Source: CBIHON01 sp966211965 (lineage in GTDB: Bacteria > Pseudomonadota > Gammaproteobacteria > Burkholderiales > Burkholderiaceae_D). From it: a stretch of 64,000 bases of DNA. The position numbers and the translations under genes are program-made. The notes under the pieces are model-generated. The model had not been told where the DNA came from, made no database searches, and saw nothing but the letters and a program-made list of their open reading frames with translations. Shown piece by piece: positions 10,601-18,954 of this stretch (within the stretch, counting starts at the first letter, position 1; each line of letters opens with the position of its first letter). The DNA lies in contig CBIHON010000003.1 of assembly GCA_966211965.1 (NCBI GenBank), forward strand, positions 167,844-231,843, read 5' to 3'.

Positions 10601-11329
10601 GGAAGCTCTGCCGTGCGCAATGCGTTGGTCGTCAACGCCTCGACCCATGCCACGACGACCAGCGTGATACGCCTGGTGAATCTCTACAACCAGGGCGGCA
10701 GCATTGCCGCGACCGCCTACAACGAGGCCGGCAACACCGTGGGAACCGTGAGCGCCTTCCTCGGCACATTGGCTGCCGCGCAGAGCGCCGCCTTCACTTC
10801 GGCGCAACTGGAAGCGGCGATCGGCTACACGCTCGCGAGCCAGACGGCGATCTATCGGATTGCCTTCACCGTCAATTTGCCGGGCTTCGAACTGATCAAC
10901 TTCTTCAAGGATCGCGCCAGCGGCAATCTCGTTCTTGCGCAAACCCAGATCGACGACCGGGCGGCCAGCACGACGAGCTCATCCAGCCGCAACGCACTCT
11001 TCATCAATGCCTCGACCAGCCCGAGCAAGACCAGCATGGTGCGCTTGGTCAACCTCGGCAATCATAGCGGAGAAATATTTGCAACGGCCTACGACGAAGC
11101 AGGCAACACGGTGGGCAGGGAGAATGTCGTGCTGGGTACCCTCGCGGCGCAACAGACGCTGAGTTTTAGTTCGGCACAACTGGAATCGCTGATCGGCTAC
11201 ACGCCGTCGTCACCGACAGCCAAGTACCGCATCACGTTCCGCAGCGATTTACCGGGTTTCGAGGTCGTCAATACCATTTCGGACGTGGCGACCGGCAGTG
11301 TCACGCTTGGGCAGGCGCAGGTGGATTAA
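7682..11329 (+). CDS. Secreted protein: 14 Vgb/NHL-type propeller repeats plus four ~115-residue modules
   Basis: 1215 residues. A signal peptide follows the TTG start (hydrophobic MFVGALMLFLLVGAVCAQ after a basic n-region; AGGGAG lies six bases upstream). Residues ~35-630 carry 14 copies of a ~42-residue repeat with the core GPDGNLWFTE..GNRIGKIT. This is the signature of virginiamycin B lyase-like / SMP-30-like beta-propellers and is enough for two seven-bladed propellers. A fibronectin III-like linker follows (PPSWAPTLTTVTLGYG). The C-terminus has four tandem modules (from about nt 9868), each running from RNALFVNA via KTSVLRLIN, TAYDEAG, FTSAQLE and IGY to LxQAQ. Likely cell-surface or extracellular. 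Lyase activity should not be assumed. The same module occurs in the protein at 24937-29022. Confidence 0.85.
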   Translation: MVKFLGRHAQQTWRMFVGALMLFLLVGAVCAQTITEYGETAEPRSITTGPDGNLWFTESRGDRIGRMTLTTGVVTYYRSGMTVGASPRGITAGPDGNLWFTEYKSNRIGKITPAGMITEYSVGLSAGANPNGITAGPDGNLWFTEFSGNRIGKITPAGVITEYSAGLSANAWPFGITAGPDGNLWFTEFSGNRIGKITPAGAITEYSTGLSTYAGPSGITAGPDGNLWFTTYYSNRICKITPAGVITQYQVGEKDSYSLSFDITAGPDGNLWFTEPDHHRIGKITPAGVNTYYNNYNASMYRMIYPTGITTGPDGNLWFTEPDNYRIGNITSTGKITEYLASLIRGGNPNSITAGADGNLWFTEFDGYQIGMITPAGNIVEYPHRVVGGSRPYKITAGPDGNLWFTELFGNRIGKITPTGVITYFNAGISTYADPSSITAGPDGNLWFTEPEGNRIGKITPAGMITEYSVGLSFGAGPWGIAAGPDGNLWFTERYGNRIGKITPTGVITEYSAGLSTGAGLAGITAGPDGNLWFTEYDGNRIGKITSAGVITEYSTGLSASARPYGITAGPDGNLWFTELGGNRIGKITPAGVITEYSAGLSAYAHPEGIIAGPDGNLWFTEPGANLIGKIVPPSWAPTLTTVTLGYGSATIRFTPSPNNGGAATLYTASCAAPGQATRTKIGKGSPLTVLGLTAGIDYTCAVAASNLPGISASSAIGSVTALPAVAATRNALFVNAASSPTKTSVLRLINPDTHSAWLTATAYDEAGHTVGTADADLGTFASQQMLTFTSAQLEAAIGYVPASGTAKYRIVFHANLPSFEVINFVKDAASGNLALAQAQTDRPATGTASTSSIRDALFVNASTSTNKTSVLRLINPGEQSGDVSATAYDEAGKVVGVMNTNLGSLAAYQMRTFTSAQLESAIGYVPASPTAKYSIAFTANLPSFELLNHIKDNATGNLTLGQAQTYDRGAATGSSAVRNALVVNASTHATTTSVIRLVNLYNQGGSIAATAYNEAGNTVGTVSAFLGTLAAAQSAAFTSAQLEAAIGYTLASQTAIYRIAFTVNLPGFELINFFKDRASGNLVLAQTQIDDRAASTTSSSSRNALFINASTSPSKTSMVRLVNLGNHSGEIFATAYDEAGNTVGRENVVLGTLAAQQTLSFSSAQLESLIGYTPSSPTAKYRITFRSDLPGFEVVNTISDVATGSVTLGQAQVD
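7800..9570 (+). repeat. Fourteen tandem ~126-bp coding repeats
   Basis: Each unit encodes one propeller blade and contains a nearly invariant DNA core, GACGGCAACCTGTGGTTCAC, spaced about 126 bp apart. The blades differ most in their last third. Units 5 to 8 (about 8340-8870) are the most divergent; units 2-4 and 9-13 are close copies at the DNA level. This suggests duplication or gene conversion among blades. Confidence 0.9.
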
Positions 11330-11431
11330 GCTCGAAGCCCAAGAATCGATCCGCCCGCTCGCAGGCGATCCGTCCGGCTTCTTCGCTTGAAAAAATCCCG
11401 TCCAGCTTCGCGGATGACTTGCCATGGAAGG

Positions 11432-11461
11432 ATCGCCGTGCCGCAGGGCCGGCACGGCGAT
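11432..11461 (-). terminator. Strong hairpin just after the nuoB-like gene
   Basis: Perfect 11-bp arms, ATCGCCGTGCC (11432-11442) and GGCACGGCGAT (11451-11461), with an 8-base loop. It starts one base past the stop of the minus-strand nuoB-like gene and lies about 100 bp after the convergent propeller gene, so it could serve both. There is no clear T run on either side, so termination is inferred from position and stem strength. Confidence 0.5.
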
Positions 11462-11462
11462 T

Positions 11463-11942
11463 TCAACGCTCAATAACACGCCCCCGCTTGATCTTGTTCT
11501 GCAATTGCAGAATCCCATACAACAGCGCCTCCGCAGTCGGCGGGCAACCTGGAACGTAGACATCCACCGGCACGATGCGATCACACCCACGCACCACTGA
11601 ATACGAGTAGTGATAATAGCCACCGCCATTGGCGCATGACCCCATCGAAATCACATAGCGCGGCTCGGCCATCTGGTCGTAGATCTTGCGCAGCGGACGC
11701 GCCATCTTGTTGGTCAGCGTGCCGGCCACGATCATCAGGTCGGCCTGCCGCGGGCTGGCGCGCGGGATCATGCCGAAGCGTTCCATGTCGTAGCGCGAGG
11801 TCGCCGCATGGATCATCTCCACCGCGCAGCATGCCAGGCCAAAAGTCAGGTACCACAGGCTATTGGTCTGCACCATATGCGCCACGTCCTCCAGCCGGGT
11901 GAGGATTACATTGTCTTCATTGATGACTGCCGAATCTTCCAT
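11463..11942 (-). CDS. Orphan NuoB-type subunit (complex I [4Fe-4S] N2 protein)
   Basis: 159 residues of the NuoB/PSST family. The four cluster ligands are present: Cys38, Cys39 (FGLACCAVEM), Cys103 (MGSCANGG) and Cys133 (VPGCPP). In complex I this subunit carries cluster N2 next to the quinone site. Here it stands alone: no nuoA, nuoC or other nuo gene is adjacent, and its neighbours are a secreted protein and an AraC regulator. The N-terminus (MEDSAVINEDNVILTRLEDVAHMVQTNSLW) is shorter and less typical than operon-encoded NuoB. It is probably a second, diverged copy; whether it assembles into complex I cannot be told from sequence. Confidence 0.88.
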   Translation of the reverse strand: MEDSAVINEDNVILTRLEDVAHMVQTNSLWYLTFGLACCAVEMIHAATSRYDMERFGMIPRASPRQADLMIVAGTLTNKMARPLRKIYDQMAEPRYVISMGSCANGGGYYHYSYSVVRGCDRIVPVDVYVPGCPPTAEALLYGILQLQNKIKRGRVIER

Positions 11943-12029
11943 CGCGACTCCTTTGATCAGATGGAAGCGCAGCTTAATGGCGGCGATCGATCAATGCTTG
12001 TACAGACGCGTCAATCTTGTACCGACCCG

Positions 12030-12875
12030 TCAATGAACCGGCAAAAAAAGATTTTTGAAATCGGTTTCGCTCATCCGGTACACCCAGTAGGCCGGGTCGT
12101 TGCCGGCGATTTTCTGTAGTAACTGGACCGGCCCGATGCCGGCCAGTTCGACAAATTCCCGATGCATGTGGGCTTGATCGTAGTAGCCGGATTCCTGCGC
12201 GATGCGGGTCAGGTCGCCCCAGCCGACGGGTTGGCCGATGATGCGCGGCAGGCAGAGACCAAAACGGGTAATGCGGCGCATGTCGCGCAGCGAAACGCCG
12301 AAGGCTTGCAGCACGCGCCGTTCCAATTGGCGTTGGCCGATGCCGAAATAGGCGGCCAGGTCGACCAGCGGGAAAAACATTTTTTGATGCGCGGCGAGAA
12401 AGGCTTCGCCGATATGCGGCTTGCGTGTCAAGTCGAGCGTATCCAGCAGAAAATCCTGAAACGCCTGCACGTATTCGACGACCGTGCGTTCTTCGTCCAT
12501 TGCTCGCAATAGTTGATCGACCCGGCTCGCACCGACAATCTCGGCCGGCATCAACTCACGCGAGGTCAGGCCTTCCACGCTCAGCCCCAGCCCCTTCTGC
12601 AGCATGCCCGGCCGGAAGCACACCGTCATGAGCAAGGTCCCGGGAGCGGCGATCCACCGCGTCGGCGTCATGCGCGGGCCGCGTAGAGTGAAGCGCGGAT
12701 AGCGGCTCAGGCTGCCATCGTCCTCGATCACATCGACGCTGCCGCGGATGAGCAGCATGAAGGCCGGACTCAGGGCCGCGCACATGTGCGATTCGCAGCC
12801 GTCAAGCTCCAGCACCATGATGTGCATCAGTAAATGGGCGAGCTTGGGGTGGGGCGGGAAGACTTGGAGCTGCAT
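12030..12875 (-). CDS. AraC family transcriptional regulator
   Basis: 281 residues. The N-terminal ~160 residues form a sensor domain of the kind with an RGP...PxRW pattern (LRGPRMTPTRWIAAPG). The C-terminal ~100 residues are an AraC double helix-turn-helix: LAAYFGIGQRQLERRVLQAFGVS for the first and RIAQESGYYDQAHMHREF for the second. The second HTH is followed by GIGP instead of the usual G.SP. Target genes are unknown; it is divergent from nothing obvious and lies between nuoB and the defence island. Confidence 0.88.
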   Translation of the reverse strand: MQLQVFPPHPKLAHLLMHIMVLELDGCESHMCAALSPAFMLLIRGSVDVIEDDGSLSRYPRFTLRGPRMTPTRWIAAPGTLLMTVCFRPGMLQKGLGLSVEGLTSRELMPAEIVGASRVDQLLRAMDEERTVVEYVQAFQDFLLDTLDLTRKPHIGEAFLAAHQKMFFPLVDLAAYFGIGQRQLERRVLQAFGVSLRDMRRITRFGLCLPRIIGQPVGWGDLTRIAQESGYYDQAHMHREFVELAGIGPVQLLQKIAGNDPAYWVYRMSETDFKNLFLPVH

Positions 12876-13029
12876 AGGATGACTACAGGGGCGATCGGCC
12901 TCGCGGCCATGGATGGTATGGGGGCTATTTTAACTAATGCAACACAGCGGGCGGATGATTGTCGGGTGAGAAACTTGCTCGCTGAACTGGACAATACGTC
13001 TTGCGGGACAGCGACGGGAGCGGCGGCAA

Positions 13030-13300
13030 GCGCGTCATTCTCGCTTTCCGCGTGCGCCTTCTCCCATAAGGTAAAACCCATATGCGTCTTGTTGCTGTTG
13101 GCACGCTGCACGATCAGCGCGGCCGCGGTGTGGCCATGGATAGCGAAATGCAGTGCGCACGTCCACCGCGCACAACTCGGCCATTAGTTTCTGCGTCAAC
13201 CAGACAGTCTCATCCTTGTAGCGTGCCTCGATGCTCGGTTCACCCGCCTGAGCGGTGAAGATCAAAAATTCAGAGGTGTTGTTGCGGATCAGTCTATTAT
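13030..13300 (-). pseudogene. RhuM-family gene remnant with internal deletion and frameshift
   Basis: On the minus strand, 13290 down to about 13155 encodes RNNTSEFLIF, then IEARYKDETVWLTQKLMAEL. This matches the start of RhuM (KilA-N-associated virulence family) proteins. At about 13155 the frame changes and the sequence continues as LHFAIHGHTAAALIVQ and NKTHMGFTLWEKAHAESE, which matches the C-terminal part of the same family. The middle of the gene is missing. RhuM genes are often found inside type I restriction loci, so this is likely a decayed island member. Confidence 0.65.
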
Positions 13301-13309
13301 CATGACCCG

Positions 13310-14161
13310 TCATCCCACCAGCCTCGAAAGTTGCGCATCGTTCCGCAGCAGAACACACCACTTGGCCACGGCTGAAAGCTCCGCGCTTGGCTTTGTGAGC
13401 TCGGCGATTTCACGTGCTGAAGCTTTTGCGCGTTCGCGCGCCGCCGCTGAATGTCGGGCCTCGGACAACGCACGCTTGTAATCACTGATGTGCTTGGTGA
13501 CACGCTGCCAAACCTTGCGACGCTCCTCGGCCAAGGCCAGGTGTTCCGTCAGCTTCAAACGCTCGACAGTTCTTCGGACGCGAACTTGATCCCAGCGGGA
13601 AATGCCAGGCGCCGGAACCGCCTTACCCTCTTCGTCGAAAGCCAGTAGCGTGACATCGTGCGCATTGGTCGGATCAAGGAAGTGAGGGATCTCATCGCCC
13701 TCGCAGCGTCGCGCAAAGCTGGAGCACTGAGACCCGTAACGCAATGGAAACCAAGCCCCTTTCTTGCGATTGGGTACCGTACCCGCAATGCGAAAGTTCA
13801 TGAAATCGAAGGCCAGCCACCAGTAACCATCCCGCTCGGGGCCTTTGGTGTTGCGCGCGGCCTTTTTGGGCCGGAAATGCTCCACATCCAAATGCGAGGC
13901 GATATCCCGTGCCTCGGTGAACCAGCACTTCCCGCCAGAAAGAGCCAGCAACCAAGGCTTGAGCTTGCTCCAATGTGCGCTATGGTCATCGATCAACTGG
14001 TTGCGCTCTTTGACCTTGCCTGCCGCATTCAACTTGGCGAGTTCTTTCACCAAACGATCGGATTCGGCCAGCCATGCATTCCAATCGGCTTGAGACCAAC
14101 GTATGTTTGGAGGTAGCTCGGCGTCCGTCGGGAGCTTGTGTTCCAGGTCAATATAGATCAT
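13310..14161 (-). CDS. HNH endonuclease, PtuB-like
   Basis: 283 residues. The HNH core is GGKCWFTEAR (about residue 71) followed by HLDVEHFRPK (about 88-97), the layout of PtuB/TIGR02646-type nucleases, with a further helical C-terminal half (DYKRALSEARHSAAARERAKA). Its ATG overlaps the stop of the preceding ATPase gene by four bases (ATGA), so the two are translationally coupled. In Septu and some retron systems the ATPase PtuA holds PtuB inactive until phage infection. Here the pair is the last part of a type I restriction operon. The function is inferred from pairing and motifs. Confidence 0.8.
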   Translation of the reverse strand: MIYIDLEHKLPTDAELPPNIRWSQADWNAWLAESDRLVKELAKLNAAGKVKERNQLIDDHSAHWSKLKPWLLALSGGKCWFTEARDIASHLDVEHFRPKKAARNTKGPERDGYWWLAFDFMNFRIAGTVPNRKKGAWFPLRYGSQCSSFARRCEGDEIPHFLDPTNAHDVTLLAFDEEGKAVPAPGISRWDQVRVRRTVERLKLTEHLALAEERRKVWQRVTKHISDYKRALSEARHSAAARERAKASAREIAELTKPSAELSAVAKWCVLLRNDAQLSRLVG

Positions 14162-15912
14162 TTGCCAGCGTCCTCACGCAGGATTTCGTCAATGATGGAA
14201 TCGGCAATCGCGTCCTGCTCGGCTTGCTCGGCTGGCGTGAGCACGGGTTTGCGGAACTTGCGGTGTTGCGCCATCTTGCGCACGAATAACGCGTAATCCG
14301 GGTCGCGGAAATCGGCGGTAGAAAAGCCAAGGTCGGCCAGCTCGGCAGAGAGACGGCTGAGCTCGGCATCCTCTTCTGCCGTGCGCGGCGTCTTCACGAA
14401 CAGCTCGTTGCGGCGGAATAGGCGACGCTCGGTTTCAATGTCCAGCGTGGATGACAGGCCGAACAGTTCACTCTTGAGCAAACCCGTCACGCCCATGCCT
14501 TGCGGATGCTCGTCTGGAATATCCACCACCGTGCGGTTGCCGTTGCGGCGCAGGATGTGTACCTGCTCGCGCTTCAGGCTGCCCACCATCATCGGGTCGT
14601 GGGTGGTGACGAGGATTTGCGATTCGCCCTGCATCGGTGCTCCCTCATCCGACGTCAGCACGCCTTCGATGTCATCGAAGTAGCGCAGCTTCCAGATCGG
14701 GTTGAGGTGGGTATCGGGCTCGTCGAGCAGGAACAGGCAGTGGTCTTCGCGGGTGATGCGCATCAGGCCCAGCACGGTGAGCATTTGCAGCTCGCCTTCC
14801 GAAAGCTGGGTAAAGCTTACCTTGCCACCGTGTTCATCGCGCTTCTTGACGGTGATGCGCACCTCGTCGATCAGGTCGCCGATGTAGGCACCTTCGGCGT
14901 AGCGGAAGAAGCTGTCGGTGCCGCCCACCAGCTCGCCCAATTGTTTGAGTTTGTCCTGGCTGGGCACGAACAGATAAAGCTGCTTCTGCTTTTCGGTGCG
15001 GCCACGGAAGTCGATCTGCTTGGTCGCTTCCTGCTCAATCGGTGCCCATGCCACCTGCCAGAGTTTGTCGAGAAACTCGCTCACCACATTGCCGCGCGCG
15101 TACCAAAAGCGCGGGTCACCCTCGTTCAGATCGTTCTCGTCGAACTTGCCGCCCTTGCGCTTTTCACGCAGGCGGTGCGGCTCCTTCAGCACGAACAGGG
15201 CGGATTCCAGCGACTCGATGTGCAGGTTCTTCAGCACCTTCTGGAACACAGGGTCGTCGGACAGCAAGCAGGCCAACAGTACCAACTGGCTGTGCCCGCC
15301 ACGGCAGTAGAACAGGCGGCGCAGGCGGTCATCACCAAAGCGCTTATCTCGGCTCTCAATATCTTCACGCAGCTTTGCCGCTGCGTCGGCGTCGAAGTCC
15401 GCATTGCGATATAGAGTGGCCAAGGCTTCGCTACTCAGTTTCTCCGAAGCCGTGATTTCCTGACGACGGTTGAAGCGGCGCTGGTGCTCCTGAAACAGCG
15501 TTTCCATACGCTCGTTGCGACCGGAATAATAGGCAAAGATGTGCGAGGGCAGCAACTCGCGGTTTTTCAGCAAGTGGCCTTGAGACTCCGCCTTGCCATC
15601 CACCCAGACAAACGGGCGCTTTTGCTTGGAGGTGTCGGCCTCAATTCGCACGGCATGGCCGCGAATGCTGTATTCCAGCGTGTAGTCGAAGGCGGCTTCG
15701 CGGTCGAGATCGACATCGCGGAAGATGGTGATCAACGCCTCGATCAAGTTGGACTTGCCGGTGCCGTTCTGCCCGATCAGCGCGTGACTGCGGATGGGCT
15801 TGCGCGGCGTATCCGCTGCGCTGCCATTTGAAGCAGGCAAGTGCGACTCGAACGCAATATCGAGATCGCGCAGGTTGCGAAAAGCACTGAGGCGGATGCG
15901 CTGCAATTGCAT
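14158..15912 (-). CDS. ABC/RecF-type AAA ATPase, PtuA-like, restriction-associated
   Basis: 584 residues. It starts QLQRIRLSAFRNLRDLDIAF, typical of SMC/RecF-like ATPases. Walker A is GQNGTGKS (about 48-55), the ABC signature is SEGELQ (about residue 369), and Walker B is LFLLDEPDTHLNP (about 392), followed by a switch His in TTHDP. The long insert between Walker A and the signature and the helical C-terminus fit ATPases that accompany type I restriction loci and HNH partners. One base separates it from the hsdS stop, and it overlaps the HNH gene by four bases. It likely acts as the sensor of an abortive-type defence pair. Confidence 0.82.
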   Translation of the reverse strand: MQLQRIRLSAFRNLRDLDIAFESHLPASNGSAADTPRKPIRSHALIGQNGTGKSNLIEALITIFRDVDLDREAAFDYTLEYSIRGHAVRIEADTSKQKRPFVWVDGKAESQGHLLKNRELLPSHIFAYYSGRNERMETLFQEHQRRFNRRQEITASEKLSSEALATLYRNADFDADAAAKLREDIESRDKRFGDDRLRRLFYCRGGHSQLVLLACLLSDDPVFQKVLKNLHIESLESALFVLKEPHRLREKRKGGKFDENDLNEGDPRFWYARGNVVSEFLDKLWQVAWAPIEQEATKQIDFRGRTEKQKQLYLFVPSQDKLKQLGELVGGTDSFFRYAEGAYIGDLIDEVRITVKKRDEHGGKVSFTQLSEGELQMLTVLGLMRITREDHCLFLLDEPDTHLNPIWKLRYFDDIEGVLTSDEGAPMQGESQILVTTHDPMMVGSLKREQVHILRRNGNRTVVDIPDEHPQGMGVTGLLKSELFGLSSTLDIETERRLFRRNELFVKTPRTAEEDAELSRLSAELADLGFSTADFRDPDYALFVRKMAQHRKFRKPVLTPAEQAEQDAIADSIIDEILREDAGK

Positions 15913-15913
15913 A

Positions 15914-17896
15914 TCAGGCGCTCACCGAATCGGTCTGCTTTTCGCGCATTTCGGCCACGGCGGGTTCTTGAATCCAGCCGTGGGCGACCTCGGTTTTCAG
16001 TTGCGCATAGAAGGCATCAATCTCGCCGCCGAATCGTTGCCACAAATCCTTGGCGCTCATTTCGCCATTGTGGCGGGCCAGCATGGTGGCCAGCGGGGCT
16101 TGGGCTTTGATATCGGGTGCGGTGCCCAAACGCAGCGGTGCGATCAATTCGGTTTGGGGGGCTTTCACGGGTTCGTCATCCTCTGGTTCGATGGTGATGC
16201 CGGTAATGCTAGCAACGGAGGAAATCGCTAATCGCGACGCCAGCTTCAGGCGCGTTTCGATTTGTGAAGCAAATACATCGCAGCTTTTCAATAGGTCTTC
16301 CACGCGAGAAACAATTCGGTCTTGCTCCTCCTTTGGTGGAACTGGTAGCAGTAGCTGTTTTAGCTTTCCTGCCTTAATGCCTTTGGCTGTCATGCCCGTC
16401 GCATTTTCCTCGAGCAATTTTTGAAAGATCGGTGACATCATGAAATACATAGCGCACTTTGTATTGATGTTTGCGAAGGGCTGCAGGTTGATAACCCGCT
16501 GAGCAAGAGCAAAGTTTGGCGATTCATTAATGCGCGCAACATTGCCTAATGGCGCCTCTGTAGTTATTAGCAAATCACCCAATCGAGGAAAACCTCGTGT
16601 CATCCAGTCGCTATAGGATGCTTCTGATATGTATTCGACTGGCTCCGAAGCCAAAATTCCTGGACGCACATTCTTGGCGGTTACAAGAACAACGCCATCA
16701 TTTGTTTTTGTAGGAGTTTTTCCGCGATAGTCGATGAACTGGAACAAATTCTCCAAACTCGCTTTCATCCAATGCGAAGGAGTAAAGAACTCAACTTCTC
16801 GAATATCGGTCGCAGATGGCTTCTTGTTTTTCATCTCGCCCGACGCCAAACGGGCAATCTTGGCTGCGTTAGCCCTCGCGATAAGCGCTTCTGGCGCCTC
16901 GTCATCAAGGCATCGTTCAGTCAGCAGCCCTTGAATTGCCAAATCTAAGATCAAGTTGACCAGTTCTGCCACATCCTCTGGCGCATGAAAAAGCCGCTCG
17001 AAGTTTTCGGCCAAGCGAGTCCATGTGGTTTGAAGTTCGTGCGGGCTGGTGGCGCTGGCGACGGCTTGCAGGGTGGACTGGCGCAGGTTGTTTTGCAGCT
17101 TGCGGCGGGTTTGCTGTTGCGCTTCCAGCTTGTCGCACAAGGCCATTAGTTCATCGACTTTGGCGACGATGCGGGATTGTTCGCCGGTCGGCGGTAAGGG
17201 TAGAGCTCGGGTCGCAAAGTATTCAGTTGGCAAGCGCTTCTGGCCAGCAGTCCCTGTCATGTTCTTTTCGCCTTCAATGGCGAAATGCGGTGATCGCAAA
17301 AACAGATATACGTAACTTGGCAAGACACCAGAATGAATTGGCCGAAATACGTGAAGCTCGGTTGTGCCCGCACCGATGCCGTGCTCCAAGCCTTGGATAA
17401 CGGCAGCCTTACCGTTTTCAAAGCACGGCGTAATCTTGGCCACAACGACGTCACCGTTGGCAAAGTGTGTAAACCCCTTTTTGATGTTGGCCCATTTGGC
17501 CGCTTCAGGAGCCAAGTTGCCCATGTGCAGCTGTGAGAAGCCACTCATTGGAACAAAAGAGGCCGGAGCTTCGTCCGAAGCATCATTCCTCGGACCGATC
17601 TCACCAATATCAAGCAAGCGTGTCCAGCACCATGAAGCGGGCAAACTCACCGACGTCGGAACGTCGAGTGCTTCGCTCTCTAACTTCGGCAAACGCTTGT
17701 ATGCTTTTTCGCTAATCAATCGTGCTCTTAATGCCGCGATGTCAGCAAGCAGTGTACGCGCATCGCCATCCTCTTCGACTTGAGGGGTTATCGTTCCTGT
17801 AATGGCCAATTGGTAAATCATTTCGCGAAGCTGCTGAATGCCCCCCGGCGCATTCGCAATATGCCTAAACTCCGCCAAAAACTGCCGCGCATCCAT
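15914..17896 (-). CDS. hsdS: Type I restriction-modification specificity subunit HsdS
   Basis: 660 residues with two target-recognition domains, each followed by a conserved coiled-coil spacer: LPPTGEQSRIVAKVDELMALC after the first and VPPKEEQDRIVSRVEDLLKSC after the second. This subunit sets the bipartite DNA target for methylation and cleavage. The last ~95 residues are an added segment with a proline/acidic linker and a helix-rich end (KDLWQRFGGEIDAFYAQLKTE), longer than minimal HsdS. It overlaps the stop of the upstream YhcG-type gene by one base (TGATG). GC content dips in the recognition domains (about 16300-16800), as is common for exchanged TRDs. Confidence 0.92.
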   Translation of the reverse strand: MDARQFLAEFRHIANAPGGIQQLREMIYQLAITGTITPQVEEDGDARTLLADIAALRARLISEKAYKRLPKLESEALDVPTSVSLPASWCWTRLLDIGEIGPRNDASDEAPASFVPMSGFSQLHMGNLAPEAAKWANIKKGFTHFANGDVVVAKITPCFENGKAAVIQGLEHGIGAGTTELHVFRPIHSGVLPSYVYLFLRSPHFAIEGEKNMTGTAGQKRLPTEYFATRALPLPPTGEQSRIVAKVDELMALCDKLEAQQQTRRKLQNNLRQSTLQAVASATSPHELQTTWTRLAENFERLFHAPEDVAELVNLILDLAIQGLLTERCLDDEAPEALIARANAAKIARLASGEMKNKKPSATDIREVEFFTPSHWMKASLENLFQFIDYRGKTPTKTNDGVVLVTAKNVRPGILASEPVEYISEASYSDWMTRGFPRLGDLLITTEAPLGNVARINESPNFALAQRVINLQPFANINTKCAMYFMMSPIFQKLLEENATGMTAKGIKAGKLKQLLLPVPPKEEQDRIVSRVEDLLKSCDVFASQIETRLKLASRLAISSVASITGITIEPEDDEPVKAPQTELIAPLRLGTAPDIKAQAPLATMLARHNGEMSAKDLWQRFGGEIDAFYAQLKTEVAHGWIQEPAVAEMREKQTDSVSA

Positions 17897-18954
17897 CAGC
17901 TTTGCTCCCCGCTGCGATTGTCCAGCCGCTGGCGCGAGCGCTCAATCGCGTCGTGCAATTTTTGTTGCAACAGTGCCTTGGGCGGTAGCTCGGTCAGATA
18001 TTCCGCCACATGGATGCCGCTGGCGTCCAGCTCCAGCAATTCGATCTGTTCCTGCTTTTTGCCGCTGCACAGGATGATGCCCAACGGCGGCGCTTCTCCC
18101 GGCTCCTGTTCGTGTTTGGCCAGCCAGCGCAGGTAGAGCTCCATCTGGCCTTTGTCGGCGGCTTTGAAGTCGCCCAGCTTGAGGTCGATGGCGACCAAGC
18201 GCTTCAGGCGGCGGTTGTAGAACAGCAGGTCGATGTAAAAATCGTCGTTGTCGATCTGGATGCGTTTTTGCCGCGCAACGAAGGTGAAGCCTGCACCGAG
18301 TTCGAGCAAGAAATTTTCCAGCTCGCGCAGGATGGCGTCTTCGAGATCCTTTTCGAGATAGCGGTCTTGCAGACCTAGAAAATCGAGCACATAGGGATCT
18401 TTGAGTACCAGTGCGGGCGCAATGTCGCCGCTTTGGCGCAGGGTAGCCAGCTCGGTGGCCAGGAGTTCTTCGGGCAGGCGTGACAGTGCAGTGCGTTCGA
18501 ACAGCAGGGTGTCCTTGCGCTCGCGCAGGCGGCGCACGCTCCAGCGTTCTTGCGCGCACATCTGGGCATAAAAGTCGCGCTGAACGGGGTCTTTGAGATA
18601 AATGATTTCCAAAAAATGGCTCCATGCCAATTGTCTCGACAGTGTCGAGACAATCTGGGCGTCCGGGTAGGCCTCGGCAAAGCGCAGCATGTGGCGCAGG
18701 TTTTTGCTGGAAAAGCCGCGCCCGTAGTCGGCTTCCAGTTGCGCGGCCAGGTTGGAGACGATCTGCTCGCCATACTCGGCGCGCTCGCCTTGCAGCACTT
18801 CGCTGCGGATGCGCTGGCCAATGTGCCAATACAGCAGGGTGAGCGCGCTGTTGACGGCGCTGGCGAGCTGGGCACGGCTGCTCTCAATCAGTTGGCGAAT
18901 GTCGTTGACCAGTGCCGGCGGTGTGGGAGTGGCGGGGCGATGGCGCTGCGTCAT
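17896..18954 (-). CDS. YhcG/DUF1016 family PD-(D/E)XK nuclease
   Basis: 352 residues. The N-terminal DUF1016 part includes LLYWHIGQRIRSEVLQ and YGRGFSSKNLRHMLRFAEAYP. The C-terminal nuclease domain has FYIDLLFYNRRLKRLVAIDLKLG, with D...(D/E)xK-type residues. The family is widespread, often beside or inside type I restriction operons, with little biochemical definition. Here it sits between hsdM (4-base ATGA overlap) and hsdS (1-base overlap), so it must be made with them. It may add a second nuclease activity to the restriction complex. Confidence 0.9.
   Translation of the reverse strand: MTQRHRPATPTPPALVNDIRQLIESSRAQLASAVNSALTLLYWHIGQRIRSEVLQGERAEYGEQIVSNLAAQLEADYGRGFSSKNLRHMLRFAEAYPDAQIVSTLSRQLAWSHFLEIIYLKDPVQRDFYAQMCAQERWSVRRLRERKDTLLFERTALSRLPEELLATELATLRQSGDIAPALVLKDPYVLDFLGLQDRYLEKDLEDAILRELENFLLELGAGFTFVARQKRIQIDNDDFYIDLLFYNRRLKRLVAIDLKLGDFKAADKGQMELYLRWLAKHEQEPGEAPPLGIILCSGKKQEQIELLELDASGIHVAEYLTELPPKALLQQKLHDAIERSRQRLDNRSGEQS

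Noticed and set aside
12834..13187. 117-codon plus-strand frame over the RhuM remnant
   Set aside because: Opposite to recognisable RhuM sequence; no motif or ribosome site.
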